DNA from: Jaminaea rosea | Lineage: Eukaryota; Basidiomycota; Exobasidiomycetes; Microstromatales | DNA: 64,000 nt | Assembly (NCBI RefSeq): GCF_003144245.1 | Contig: NW_020289975.1 | Span: 2,995,496-3,059,495, forward strand | Reading direction: 5' to 3' | In this document: positions 41,654-52,816 of the stretch, one piece after another | Numbering within the stretch: position 1 is the first letter of the stretch | Layout of the letters: the number at the start of each line of letters is the position of its first letter | Translations under genes and position numbers: made by a program | The notes under the pieces: model-generated | The model's input: only the letters and a program-made list of their open reading frames with translations | What the model was told of the DNA's origin: nothing | Database searches by the model: none

Positions 41654-44600
41654 ATGGCTCACAGGGGCCACAAGTCCTCCAAAGTGCCCAATGTCAAGCT
41701 GCGACCGACCAACCCAGGATCCTCGTCTCGTCTAGAAGGTGGTGGTGGCGCCCGCGCTGCTTCCTCTTCGTCGTCGCCGCCGCCTACATCGCCTCATCCG
41801 GATGGCGATGGTGGTCATGACGGCGAGTACGATGATGGAGAGGATGGAGGTGGAGACAAGGACAGGCCACTCAAGGGGTGGATGTTCTGCTTCACTGGCG
41901 TGACGCAGGAGAAGGTGAGTCTTTGCGCCCAAAGCGTCGTTGCACTGCTCTCACCCTGACGCCAAGCCACTCCTCGTCCACACCCTCGCCCAGACGACAC
42001 TCACTCAACAGCTCTACAGCATGGGAGGCATGGCGGAAGGCAACCTCACCGAGTCCACCACGCACCTCATAGCCTACAAGGTTGGCTCCTCCAAATACGA
42101 CTGCGCCATCCAGCTCGGACTGCCCATCCTCCTTCCCTCGTTCATCACCGAGCTCCACGAGCAATGGCAAAAGGCGCAAGAGAACATCGACATCGATGGG
42201 CTGTTGCGAGAGCATACCATGCCGCCCTTGGCAGGTCTGAAAGTCGGGCTATGCGGATTGACGGAGAATACGCGCAAGTTGGCAACGAGGAAATTGATCA
42301 AGGAGCTAGGCGCCGAGCTCGTCGTGCCGATGCGCTTTGACGCCGACGTAACCCATCTCGTCTGCGCCCAGGCGGACGTTCGCCCTTCTACGACCCTCAC
42401 ACACGCCAAGAAATACCGCGCTGGCAAGATGGGCACGCAGGAGAACCAACGCGCCGCACAGCAACTAGCATGCGTACACCTCGAATGGCTGAAGGACTGC
42501 GAGCGCGCCCGCGCCCTTCTCCCACCTCATGACTACGATGCCTGGCCATGTGGGAAAGGACCCACCTCTACCGTGCGCGCGGCAGCGATCCAGTCGATCC
42601 CTGATCGGGCCGAGAGGGCGCTCAAGGAGCGGGTGAAGGAGGTTATGCAGAGGGAGGAGGAGAGGAAGAGGGAGGCTGAACCACCTCGCCCAACACGGTC
42701 CAATGGTACAGCAACGGCTGTGGGCAGGGTGAGCAAGAAGATTGCAGCTGAATCGCAGCTGCCTGAGCACGAGTCGATCACGCCTAGAGGGCTGCTCGGG
42801 TTGTCGAGGGAGGTGGCCGATGCGGCGGAGAGGAGTGAGCTGAGGAAGGCGCCGGATAGCACGCCGCTCGAGGAGGAGGAGCGAGCGGACAGAGAGAAGA
42901 GGGACGACCCGCCAGCCAAGGACAAGGAGGACGCAAAGCCTGCAGACCCACCTGCGGCAGCTCCGGCGCCCGCAGCTCCATGCGCCCCCTCAGCACCAGC
43001 TCCTCCAGCATCACGCGGCATCTTCAGCAACCTCACCTTCCGCCTCCTCTCCTGTCCCTCGGATCGTCTGCCTCTCCTTCGCTCCGCCTTGTATGGAGCC
43101 GGAGCTTCGGACGTAGTTGCGGGCACGGTTGAAGGCGCTGCAGCGGACTACTGCCTCCTCTCCTCCGCCTCCTCGCCTGCTCCACCCGATCTTCCCAGCA
43201 CGTACGGCCAACCAGTGACCCTCCACTGGCTCGACCAATGTCTGTTCTATGAGCGGGTCGTCGAACCTACGTCTGCACCGTGGCTACGTCCGCCGGGCCT
43301 GGCTTTACCTTTACCCGCAGCAAGCCAGTGCGTCGTAGCCCTGACCGGCTTCCCTCTCAACGGCGAGACGCCCGAGCGACAACAGCTACGCAAAGCTCTA
43401 GAGACGGTAGGATGCAAAGTAACGGACACGTTCGCCGCGAGGGAGAACACGCATCTCCTCTCCGCCCGAGCAGTGGAGTGTCGATCCCTCGATCAGGCGG
43501 AGATGGAGAGCAAGGGATGGATCAAGGAGGCCCGAGCCATCAAGTGGGGAACGCCCCTTGTGGGGGTGGAGTGGGTGGAGCGCATCTGGCGCGAGGGGAG
43601 GGTAGAGCCGGCGCCGAAGACGAAGGGGGACGGACAGCTGAGCGAGTCGGCTCTTGCAGAGACGCAGATCGCGAGCAGTAGCCGGCCGAGTAGCAGCAGC
43701 AGCGAGCGCGCCCGCTCAGCAGGCAATCGCACGGGTAGCGCGGGAGGGCAGCGCAAGCAGGGGATCACGGGCGAGCATGGCAATCCTGCCGCCGAGTCCA
43801 TACCGAAGAGCAGCCCTCCTCGCGGACCCTGCCTCTCCAAAGATCTCAACAACAGTCACACCCGTGACCAAGGCGAGGAGAGCGCGGAGAGCGCGGAGAG
43901 CGTTCGCCAGCCTTACCACGCAACACAGATGCTCTCAACACAGACGCATGCCTCGTTCCTCACAAAGATGCAGAATCAGGTTGCTCAGCTACTCCTGCCT
44001 ACGCGCGCGGGCTCCGCCTCGTCCGGTGACGATGGCGCAGGACACCAGCCGCAAGCCGGCCCATCAACAACGTCATCGTCGAGTGCCGCTGCGCCGCGTC
44101 GCTCCCTCAACAGCACTACATCCGGCGGGAAAGCACCACCAAAGTCACGCCGCGTCAAGAGCCTCACGGGCGCGGGCAGAGCGAGTAGTAGCGAAAGCGA
44201 TCGCTCCCGTACTGCCAGCCTCGTGCGGGACGAGAGTCGCTCCCCCGTCAAGGGCGCACCAGGCGACAACGACGAGGCCGAAACGCTGGACGAAGCTGCG
44301 GCTCGTGCTGCGCGTCTTCTTGCGCGGGGTCGTGAGGAGGAGGCGAGGCGAAGGAGGGAGAGGGAGGTGCAGCAGCACAACGAATTTGGCTCGGCTGGAC
44401 CCTCGTCGGATGGAGCGGGCGAGCACAGCATGGTGATTACGTATCGGGATCCGCAGGGAGAGAGGGAGAGGCAGCGGTTGGAGGATCTACTGGTTGCGCG
44501 ACAGCAGGGCGTAGGGGCGAGTATGACGCAGACGCAGAGTGAGGAGGAGCAGCAGCAGCACGAGGGAGAAGGGGGAGGCGGGGAGTCGCTCGATGATGGT

Positions 44601-44729
44601 GGGGGAGGAGGAAGGAAAAGGCCTAGAGAGCATGGAGAGTCTATGCGCTCTGCCTCTGCTGGTGGTGGTACCAGCGTGGGATCGGCCTCGAAGCGGAGGA
44701 TTCAGGCGCGCAAGCAGCCGGGCGCGTAG
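41654..44729 (+). CDS. Four-BRCT checkpoint/replication scaffold (Dpb11/Rad4/TopBP1 type)
   Basis: Exons 41654-41914 and 41994-44729, with a 79-nt intron, give 998 residues. BRCT1 (about 74-155) begins KGWMFCFTGVTQEK and has STTHLIAYKVGSSKYDCA. BRCT2 (about 165-280) has LKVGLCGLTENTRK and DVTHLVCAQADV. BRCT3 (about 428-525) has FRLLSCPSDRLPLL and LHWLDQCLFYERVV. BRCT4 (about 529-628) has VVALTGFPL and GVEWVERIW. Two N-terminal and two central BRCT repeats with a disordered Ser/Glu-rich tail is the Dpb11/Rad4 layout. These proteins read CDK and checkpoint phosphorylations to start replication (with Sld3/Sld2) and activate ATR. The tail (about 370 residues) probably carries the ATR-activating segment, but no motif was identified. 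Confidence 0.9.
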
Positions 44730-44842
44730 GCCAGCGCACCCACCTCATGGAGCACTCCACTCTCACCACATCGCTCAACCTAAGTAGTAGTGACTTCTGT
44801 ATCCTAGCCATTCCGCGCCGTGAATCCATTGTCATTCATATC

Positions 44843-45754
44843 TCACCGCAACGCCTCCTGCGCATACCTCTCCCGCATGACCGCCTTGAGCTTAGGCCAG
44901 ATCTCCTTGCTCGTCTCCCCGCGCAGCGAAACGTAGGCTCGCTCCTGATCCCCCAACTCTTCCCGCGCACCAAAACGCTTCGACATTTCAGCAAAGTGCC
45001 GAATCATAGGCCCCGTCTGCCCCTTGAACGCCTCCAATCGCGAGCGGAATGTCGCCTCATTATCATCGCTACGTTGCACCAGTGGCTCCCCAGTCTCATC
45101 GTCCATCCCTGCGCGTTTTGGCGGGTTGTACGAGAGGTTGTACACCCGGCCCGACGCTGGATGGACCCATCGATCCAGTATTCTCGCGAGGATCACACTC
45201 TCGGGCACGTCCAGATTCACCACCAGATTCAACGCCTTCCCCTGCTCCTCCAATGCCGCATCGAGCAGACGGGCCTGCCCGCTCGTCCTGGGGAATCCGT
45301 CGAGCAACCAATTCCCCGCGCCTAGCTCGCGAACCGCTGATCCGACCATGCGCATCATCGTCTCGTCTGGCATGAGGGAGCCAGATGAGACGACACTCTC
45401 CGCTTCGATGCCGAGAGGGGTGCGTCGCGATATGTGGGAGCGAAGGAGGTCGCCTGCGGAGATGGTTGTGAGGGTGGGGAAGGTGCGGGAGAGGAGGGAG
45501 GACAGGGTGCCTTTACCTGAGCCCTGCGAGTGCGGGGCGAATAGAGATAGGCGTTTGAAGGTGTGAGATACGGCGAGGAGGTGAGCGCCGGACGTGCAGC
45601 GTTGAGTACGTACCGGCGAGCCGACGAGGAGCATACGAATTTGGCTTGCCTTCTTGACAGGAGACGAGGAGGATGAAAAGCACCTCGCTGAGGCTGCACC
45701 TCCCCACCTTGTCCACCGCGGCACCGCCGTAGATGAGAGACGGGTCAGGACCAT
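44843..45754 (-). CDS. ADK2: Mitochondrial adenylate kinase (GTP:AMP phosphotransferase type)
   Basis: Exons (minus) 45754-45614 and 45523-44843, with a 90-nt intron, give 273 residues. The N-terminus (LSSTAVPRWTRWGGAASARC) is Arg/Ser-rich without acids, a mitochondrial presequence. The P-loop GSPGSGKGT is rebuilt across the intron. Further motifs are the AMP-binding ISAGDLLR, the GNWLLDGFPRT block, the LID start DRWVHPASGRVYN and a closing RSDDNEATFRSRL. No zinc-binding cysteines are present in the LID. It equilibrates nucleoside mono-, di- and triphosphates in the matrix. The gene converges on the BRCT gene with a 113-bp gap. Confidence 0.93.
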   Translation of the reverse strand: MVLTRLSSTAVPRWTRWGGAASARCFSSSSSPVKKASQIRMLLVGSPVRTQRCTSGAHLLAVSHTFKRLSLFAPHSQGSGKGTLSSLLSRTFPTLTTISAGDLLRSHISRRTPLGIEAESVVSSGSLMPDETMMRMVGSAVRELGAGNWLLDGFPRTSGQARLLDAALEEQGKALNLVVNLDVPESVILARILDRWVHPASGRVYNLSYNPPKRAGMDDETGEPLVQRSDDNEATFRSRLEAFKGQTGPMIRHFAEMSKRFGAREELGDQERAYVSLRGETSKEIWPKLKAVMRERYAQEALR

Positions 45755-46017
45755 TCGAATGGGGGGCGAGGAGCAGCGAGCAACGAGAGCAAGACGACGA
45801 GGACAACCAAGCGCCCCGCCCCGCCAACACGGGAGGTGGGGTGGCTCGAGCGCTCAGACTCCGCCTCCGCGTGGCCGTCGCGTCGAGGTGTCTCAGCCCA
45901 CTCCATTTCCGACGCCAAAGAAAAAACACGACTCACACGACACGACATCTTCCTCGCTCAACGCCATCCTCATCGCGATAGCGATTCGGTGGTAACGATG
46001 GCAAAAGAGAGTAGGAT

Positions 46018-46123
46018 CTTCCTTGCCGGGAGTCGAACCCGGGGCTCCCGCAGGCTTGATTCAACGCTTTGAAAGCGTAGAAAGTGACAAGCGGACGTCC
46101 TAAAACCGTTAAACCACAAAGAA
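46018..46123 (-). tRNA. tRNA-Asp (anticodon GTC) with a 32-nt intron
   Basis: On the minus strand the 5' acceptor strand TTCTTTG pairs with CAAGGAA. The D arm is GTTT...GGAC. The anticodon stem is TCCGC/GCGGG around loop TTGTCAC, with anticodon GTC at 46088-46086. The T arm is CCGGG-TTCGACT-CCCGG and the discriminator is G. The intron (46083-46052) interrupts the anticodon loop/stem just after position 38 and folds into a small hairpin. The internal B box GGTTCGACTCC is perfect. A TTTT terminator follows about 12 nt after the gene (46006-46003). Confidence 0.85.
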
Positions 46124-46138
46124 GGAGGAAAGCGGCGA

Positions 46139-46234
46139 CGCTCAGTAGCACAATATAGACCCCCTTGCCTTTCATCATCGGTCGCACGCTCAGTAGCACA
46201 ATATAGACCCCCTTGCCTTTCATCATCGGTCGCG
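46139..46234. repeat. Perfect 48-bp tandem duplication 5' of the tRNA
   Basis: Two head-to-tail copies of a unit beginning CGCTCAGTAGCACAATATAG lie at 46139-46186 and 46187-46234. They are essentially identical and lie 15 bp upstream of the tRNA 5' end. With only two copies and no spacers, this is not a CRISPR. Confidence 0.9.
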
Positions 46235-46493
46235 CGCTCTGCCTCGGCCTCCTACATCACCGTCGTTACGGGCGAGGACGAGCGGGGAGCAGCGATCCCT
46301 GCATGCACAAGCAAGCCACTCGCGTTCTCATCGCGCTCTCCTCTCCTCGATGCATGCAAACAAGATGGCCCGTATGATAGCTAGATTGGCTCAAAGCGCA
46401 GCAGCGCAGCAGCGCAGCGCCGTTGCGTTGCGCTTGCGCCACTGCGTCGGCCTCAACGGGTACGGCTAATCTGCTGATAGGGCAGAGCGCAGA

Positions 46494-47079
46494 ATCTGAT
46501 TGCGGGTTTTTTTTTTGCGCTCTCTTCTTCCTCGCACTCATTCACGCAGCCGCGCACATACACGCAGCGCACGCAGCGCCGCCACCTGCTCTGCGTCTGG
46601 CCGCGCTGCGCCTCCTCTTTTTCTCATTTCGCTCGACTGCCCATTGGCCACCACCCTTCACGTCCCGTGTCGCCTCGTCTCTCTACGCCACGACACGACG
46701 GAGCGTGGAGCGTGCAAGTCAAGGTTGATCTGATCGAGGCTGGCTGGCCGCACCGCAATGCCCGACGCGAGAGACAGGGAGGGGATCGGGATCAATGAAA
46801 CGGCGGGCAGAGAGTCTAGACACTACCAGAGCGGTTCTCGCAGGGAGACGAAGACGGGGAGAAGTAGCTCAAGAGCGCCGAGGTACAGTGCGGCACACAA
46901 TGTCAACGAGCCCAAAGCTGCTCCCCCGAGCTGCAATGTCGGCCGGACGTACTGGACTAGCGTGTTGGTGGCGATCGCCAATCGATCGGGAGAAGTAGGC
47001 TGTACCTTGGACCAGCGACGGCAAGGGCGAGGAGATGAGGGCAGAGGCGAGAGAAGAAAAAATTCTTGTCAGATCTGAT
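46494..47079 (+). promoter_or_regulatory. Three ATCTGAT motifs upstream of the siderophore transporter
   Basis: ATCTGAT occurs at 46494-46500, 46728-46734 and 47073-47079, all on the plus strand. The third extends to ATCTGATGA, one base from ATCWGATAA, the consensus bound by fungal iron-sensing GATA repressors (SreA/Urbs1 class). A link to iron control is an inference. Confidence 0.35.
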
Positions 47080-47194
47080 GAAGTGTGGGAGGAGATCGAA
47101 TAGCAATATCGCTTAAAGGAGTGAGAAGGCTGGGCGTCGAGCCTTCTTTGCCCCTCCAGCCCTCACCCTCTCAACCACGCGCTACGCGCCAACG

Positions 47195-49308
47195 ATGGAC
47201 CCAATTCACCCTCACCCACACCTCCCCACAGTCCCCATCGCGCGCGACGACGCGGACAACAAGTCCTTCAGCGACGACAAGAAGTCGCACGCCGACAGCG
47301 AGAGTGCCCAGCATGCCGTGGCCCCCTCCTCCTCTCAAGTGCCAGATGAGGACGCCCAAGCTGGCGTCACGACGGCGGAAGCTGTCACCTTGACCTGGAA
47401 TCGCAAGTGGCTCTGGGTCGCCTACGCGTCCATGTGGTGTCTCTACCTCGTGCGCGCTTTCGAGAGCAACTTGACCGCAAACCTCGGAGCGTACATTGTC
47501 TCCGGCTTCGAGGAGCACTCACTCATTCCCGTCATTGGCATCGTGAGTGCCGCGTGCGCGACACCCCGCCCTGCGTAGCCCTCCATCGACATGTCTAACC
47601 ATTTCACCGCCTCCCCGCACGCGCAGGTCTCCGGCATCATGGGCGCAGCCACAGCGATGCCTGTAGCCAAGATGCTCAATGTATGGGACCGTGGCTATGG
47701 CTTCCTCGTAATGATCCTCCTCTCCCTCATCGGCCTGATCCTGAGCGCGGCCACCACCAACATCTACACGTACTGTGCGGCGCAAGTCTTCTGGAGTGTC
47801 GGATACACGGGCGCAATCTTTACAGTGGACATTATTACGACGGACACGTCTTCGCTGAGGGACAGAGGACTGGCGTATGCGTTTACCAGCTCGCCTTACT
47901 TGATTACCGCGTTCGCCGGGCCGAAGGCTGCGGAGGTGAGTGCGCGCCGCAGCACCATGAAGGACGCGTCGCTCCTCATCCGCGACTGACCCTGCGCATC
48001 AACTCCTTCATCCTCTCCATCAATAGGGCTTCTATGCAAGAAATTGGAGGTGGTCGTACGGTGCCTTTGCCATCATCCTGCCCTTCGTAGCCGCTCCCCT
48101 TTTCATTGCGCTCGAGTACAACAAGCGCAAAGCTATCCGGGCCGGTACGCTCGTCCGCAGCGCGAGCCGCAATGTGGGCAAGCCTTTGCTCGAGAAGGTT
48201 TGGACCTTTGTCATCGAGTTCGATCGTGAGTGCGCGCGGCGCTCATCCATTTCTTATACATCAACTGATCAGCCCCTCTCTTCCCACTCGCGCCCAGTCC
48301 CCGGCGTCATCCTCCTCGCGGGCGGCCTGGCTCTCTTCCTCATCCCCTTCAACATCGCCTCGTCGTCGTCGTCCGACTGGCGCTCGCCCCACATCATTGC
48401 AATGCTCGTCGTCGGCCTCCTCATGATCGTCTTCTTCGGCATCTACGAACGTTTCCTCTCTCCCAAGCCTTTCGCCTCCGGCTCCCTCCTGGCCAACCGC
48501 ACGCTCATCGGAGGCTGCTACCTCAGCTTCATGTACTTCATTGCCGCCAGCTGCTGGGGCGCATACTTTACGTCGCTGCTGCAGGTCGTCTTCAACGTTA
48601 GCCTCAGCGAGGCAGGGTACATCAGTAACACGAGCGACGTGGTCAACAGCTTCTGGCTGCTCATCGTCGGCTACGTAATCAAGCGATCAGGCCGATTCAA
48701 GTGGGTCCTCTACTTTGCCCTGCCCATCTACACGCTGGGTGAGGGTCTGCTCATCTATTTCCGCCACCCTGGTCAGAGCGTTGGATTCGTGAGTGCCCCG
48801 CGCGTCGCGGCGCCATTGCCTACCGATCTTGCTGACCTCTGCCCCTGCCCCACCCGCACGCGCGCAGGTCATCATGTGCCAAATCTTCATGTCCCTCGGC
48901 GGCGGCACAATGGTCATCGCAGAGCAGGTCGCAGTCCTCGCCGCTGCCTCCCACAACGAAGCCGCTTCAGCCTTTGCCATCCTCTCCGTCTTCGGCAACG
49001 CCGGATCCGCAGTAGGCGGTGCTGTCTCCGGTGCCATCTGGACGCACACTTTCCCCAACAAGCTGCAGGAGTACCTCCCTGCCGAGGCGTTACCCGATTG
49101 GGAGACGATCTATGAGAGCTTGGATACGCAGCTGAGCTATGAGGTGGGGAGTGCGACGAGATTGGCCATTGCGAGGGCGTATGGCGAGGCGCAACAGTGG
49201 ATGGTCGCGGCGGGTACGATCTTCATGGGCCTGGCGTTCATCTCCATCTTGCTCATCCGCAACGTTCACCTGGACAAGATCGAGCAGGTCAAGGGGGTCT
49301 TGCTTTGA
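47195..49308 (+). CDS. MFS siderophore-iron transporter
   Basis: Exons 47195-47542, 47627-47935, 48027-48225, 48298-48788 and 48868-49308, with introns of 72-91 nt, give 595 residues. The N-terminal tail of about 70 residues is hydrophilic. The membrane part has the SIT-family features WVAYASMWCLYLVRAFES at helix 1, AKMLNVWDRGYGF after helix 2, YTGAIFTVDIITTDTSSLRD and the FDLPGVILLAGGLALFLIPF block restored by intron 3. About fourteen helices fit the family. Such transporters import ferric siderophores by proton symport. Which siderophore is used cannot be told. It is the most intron-rich gene in the window. Confidence 0.88.
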
Positions 49309-49782
49309 GAGTGGGCGGCGGCGCGAGTGATGGGAAGGTGTATCGTAGGTTCACGCTGCTGGAATGCAGAGAAGTCACGGTTTCGCAGATGAGTGAGACT
49401 GTGTGGCGTGCCGCATGAGGTGAGACAGGCGGGCGAGTCGACGGCTCCTTCCGTCCCGCTCGCCGCGCTCCACCGTAGACGCGCCTTCCTTTCCGCTCGA
49501 CTCAACACAGGTGATTGCCTCTCGGGCCTTGCCTTTCTAACTTCTCCATCAATCAACAAGCCCGCCTCGATCGCCCATCTCTCTCTTCTCATCGCCAGCA
49601 GGTCTCGCACCCAGCCTTTCGATCACATCACGCCAAGACGGGCACGCCTCTTGATAGCAGGCTCGGCTCGGAACCACGACCAGCCGGCTCGCTGCTGAGC
49701 GAAGTCGATTCTTCGCATTGAGATCTCCTACATCCCATCTTCCTCGTCGATACGACACTCTCACATCGCGCGCCACGTTGCA
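49309..49782. other. Intergenic region, nothing specific seen
   Basis: About 470 bp between the transporter stop and the next start. It should contain the 3' UTR and a CT-rich promoter (around 49500-49760). No gene, repeat or RNA was seen. Confidence 0.4.
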
Positions 49783-50541
49783 ATGCCCAGCGGTAAAAAG
49801 AGCCGCAAGCGGCAGTACTCCGCCCAGGCCCACGCCTTTGCCTCCTCCACCTCAACCACTCGCGCCTTTCAGCTCCCTCCTATCCCACACAAGACGAAAC
49901 ACACTCTCAACCCAGACCAAGCCGAGATGCACGAATGGGACAAGTACGTCGAAGCCCTTCAAGCCGAGACGGAACGAGCCATTGGGCAACGAGCAGCCGC
50001 TGCCGCCCTCTTCCGCCAGGCTCACGGCTACGAGTGCCCCACGCGTCAGGAAGCAGCAGAGCAGGCCCGTCTACGAGCTCAGGCCAAGGCTCAGGCGCAA
50101 GAAGCTAGCGCGAGGGCCAAGGTCAAGGCACAAGTGCAGGCTCAGGTGGCCGCCCAAGTTCACGTAGCACAGCAACGCTTCCAGGCCGTTCAGGCGGCAG
50201 CTGCGGCTGCTAGTCGTAGGTCGGCCCTTCATCCCTCGCAGCAGCGGGAACTCCTCCCTGCTCCGTCTTCTGCTCTTCCTCGCATGGGTCGCAGGGAGTA
50301 CGAGGAGCGCAGGCGTCGTGCTGAGCAGGAAGAGCAGGAAAGGCTCGACCGTATTCGTGCTTGGGAGTCGCGCACTCGTGTCTCGAGCAACGCGGCTGGG
50401 CCGAGTGGGAGCGGCAGGACAAGCGCGGGAGGCAGCGGTAGTCATGGCAATGGACGCGACAGCAAGTCCAACTCGATGCCCGTAGATGAGGACGCTAGCA
50501 GCGCCAAGTATCTCCGCGGGGACCGTAGCTCGGCGGCTTGA
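49783..50541 (+). CDS. Hypothetical Gln/Ala-rich coiled-coil protein
   Basis: A single exon encodes 252 residues. The start is basic (MPSGKKSRKRQYSAQAHAF). From about residue 85 there is a long helix-forming, Gln/Ala/Arg-rich segment (EQARLRAQAKAQAQEASAR, then VKAQVQAQVAAQ). A charged helix follows (RREYEERRRRAEQEEQERLD), then a Gly/Ser-rich end. The composition suggests a coiled coil or RNA/nuclear protein. I do not recognise a family. GC3 and lack of breaks favour a real gene. Confidence 0.55.
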   Translation: MPSGKKSRKRQYSAQAHAFASSTSTTRAFQLPPIPHKTKHTLNPDQAEMHEWDKYVEALQAETERAIGQRAAAAALFRQAHGYECPTRQEAAEQARLRAQAKAQAQEASARAKVKAQVQAQVAAQVHVAQQRFQAVQAAAAAASRRSALHPSQQRELLPAPSSALPRMGRREYEERRRRAEQEEQERLDRIRAWESRTRVSSNAAGPSGSGRTSAGGSGSHGNGRDSKSNSMPVDEDASSAKYLRGDRSSAA

Positions 50542-51159
50542 GCGAGTAAGCTTGCACAGCAGCGGCCTCAACTAGGCGCAATCAGGACCGCCTCACCAGC
50601 AAGTGCGCTCCTTATACACACGAAGCTCGATCTGACGCCAGTCTCTCAAGCACATCCATTACCCACCATCATCATCTATACCTCGCCCTCTCCATCATCA
50701 GTGTCCCTCGTCTCTTAGATCAGCTATCACTTTGAGCTGCTCAGATCAGCTCATCAGAACGAGGTTTCGACGACAGCCGCTCAGCATCCCGCGCCATCGT
50801 CGTAGCCTCATGGCCTCAGTCTTCGGCCGTCATACTCGCTCGTCATCACGGCAAGTTGGATGCCGGAGGTGACCGCGTATTCGCAGCTCGCTCCCTACCC
50901 TGGCCCTCAGCAGCATGACGATCTCACGCCTCTAGCTTTTTTCGACTTTGTCTCCTCTCTCATCTTCAACTCAAGCGTAATACCATCTTCTTCCCTCAAT
51001 GCTGTCCGGCCGAGCTCCTCTGATTTGATTGCCAGCACAAGCGCGTGCAATCACGCCACACGTCATCCATTTTCCAGCGTGCAGGACAAAATGACTGGTA
51101 TTGCTTCACGACTCAGAAGAAGGCGGCGAGTACGACAAGGAGCAGCAGAGTACCACCGT
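50542..51159. other. Convergent intergenic region
   Basis: About 620 bp. It contains a near-inverted pair of GATCAGCT sequences around 50719-50750. Nothing else was identified. Confidence 0.4.
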
Positions 51160-52816
51160 TCACGGCGTCAAGCGTGAAACAGCTGCTGTAGTGACCGCTG
51201 CCGCAAAGAGACTGCACCAGAGTGGGCCGAGTTGGTCCAAGACGGAGGCAAAGGCCTTCAACATCATACTCCCGCTGAACCTGGCAGAGGAGGTCGGGAG
51301 AAGCTTAGGCTGCTCAGCCTGCTCCGCGCTTCGCACTTCTGCTTTGAGCGCATTCCAGAGGCTGAGCGGAATGGGTCGTTCCAAGAGGATATCCAGCATC
51401 TCGCCGCAGCGCAACGATCGAAGCACTGCTCCCTCCTCGTTGACCCAGCGCTCACGCTCCAGTCTGGCGAGCACGGAGAGGTAGATGCGAATCTCGAGCA
51501 AGACGACGGTTCGCCTCCGATCCGGGAAATTGCGATGGGCATCAAAGTGAATGTGTTGCTCGACGCTTTCCAGGAGCCCCTTGAGGGGGAAAGGGCGCCA
51601 CGCATTCTCCCTCACGAAACGCATCACCTCCGTCGCGGTGACGAGGGGCTCGTCTTGAGGGGAGCGTGTGGCCGTCCCTCGTAAAAAGCTCTGCGCTGCA
51701 ACCACGGTGGTATTGTATTGCTCCACCTCACGAATGAAGGATCGTAGTAGGCGAGCAGATTCTGCTCGCTCTGCGGCGGCGGCTCGCTTCTGTTTGAGTG
51801 CAAGGCGTTCTGCTGCGTTGATTTGCCAGAGGTGGAGCAGCTGTGTCGTGAGTAGGCCGAGGGCTAGCGCGATTTTCCAGACTTGCGGATCGAGGGGAAC
51901 GTTACTTGACAGCGAATCAACGACGGGGTGGCCAAGAGCGCTGCGGTTGTCGAGACTGCGAGTGGATGGCGTTGCGGCTTGAGTGTTGAGGGAGAAGCCT
52001 AACAAAGCCAGCACGCTACCCGAGGCCATCCGTGGAATCGGGCGAGCTGTACCTGCCACAATGAGCGCCTCGAGCATACTTAGCATGACCTTGATCCGGG
52101 CAAGGAACTCTTGATAGAGGGCACGGATCTTTGCTCCACGCCTTGCGACGGTGATACTGGTAGCCACGCCTCTTGCGAGAGGCCGTACGAGCCTTGCTAG
52201 CCGGCAGCGTCGGGGTGCTCGCGTTACGCTTGCAATGTCGCTCACGCAAGCGGGCGTGATTGTGGGCAAAGTGATGCTTGCTCTTCTTGAGGGCGCTGTG
52301 CATGAGCGCGTGGACGGGCTCGAGGGCGATTGAAGCGTTGCTTTGAGCGGCAGTGAGCTGCATTCGGAGCATTCTTGAGCGGACCGCGGTGAGGCAGCGT
52401 AGCGATCGAACGGTGGCGCAAGTGCTGCGCGAGAGGCTCGGACGAGCGGTTGCGCGCCAGAATGGGCGGCGAGCTGATGAACCGTGCTTTCCCACCTTTC
52501 CCGTGAGCTCCTGAATGGTGGGCATGGGAGGCTGTGCAGTGCGACCGCCTCGGGTGTTACACTCCCTCTCCGCAGGCTCATTCTCATGCATGGCGAGCCG
52601 ATTCCTCGACAGACCGTCAAGGCTTGTTGGCCTGTCGAAGAGTTCCAGCGTCACACTTCCTGGCGATGCGAGGAACGCGGCCACCTCTTTGATCTTGACC
52701 TTGTCTGCGAAGCTGACCGTGGACTGCAAGCTGTGACCGGCCCGCGAGGCTCGGGGCAGGACGCCCTGTCGGCCGTGACCTGCACGACCGCGATGCATGG
52801 TAGCAGCGGATGCCAT
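51160..52816 (-). CDS. Hypothetical membrane protein with unusually short intron
   Basis: Exons (minus) 52816-52246 and 52196-51160, with a 49-nt intron (GTGAGCG...CTAG), give 535 residues. The intron is supported because it joins two long open frames in phase. Hydrophobic segments are seen around VMLSMLEALIVAG, VWKIALALGLLTTQLLHLW and at the C-terminus (LWCSLFAAAVTTAAV). Between the last two lie charged helices (LRSFIREVEQYNTTVVAAQ). The layout of membrane segment plus helical tail faintly resembles vezatin/Inp2-type myosin-binding proteins, but no diagnostic motif is visible. Function is not assigned. Confidence 0.6.

Larger units (their letters stand above)
46124..47194. other. Intergenic region with 48-bp tandem duplication and siderophore-transporter promoter
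   Basis: About 1.07 kb. A GCAGC tract lies near 46397-46425. Small open frames at 46500-46730 and 46758-47078 have no family signature. The transporter promoter should occupy the right part. Confidence 0.5.

Noticed and set aside
46139-46234. CRISPR-like repeat
   Set aside because: Two abutting copies only, no spacers, eukaryotic context.
46758-47078. 106-codon frame upstream of the siderophore transporter
   Set aside because: No family features; lies in the promoter region and overlaps other short frames.
51160-52816. Assignment of the membrane protein to the vezatin/Inp2 family
   Set aside because: Only the general order of membrane segment and helices agrees; no diagnostic residues could be shown.
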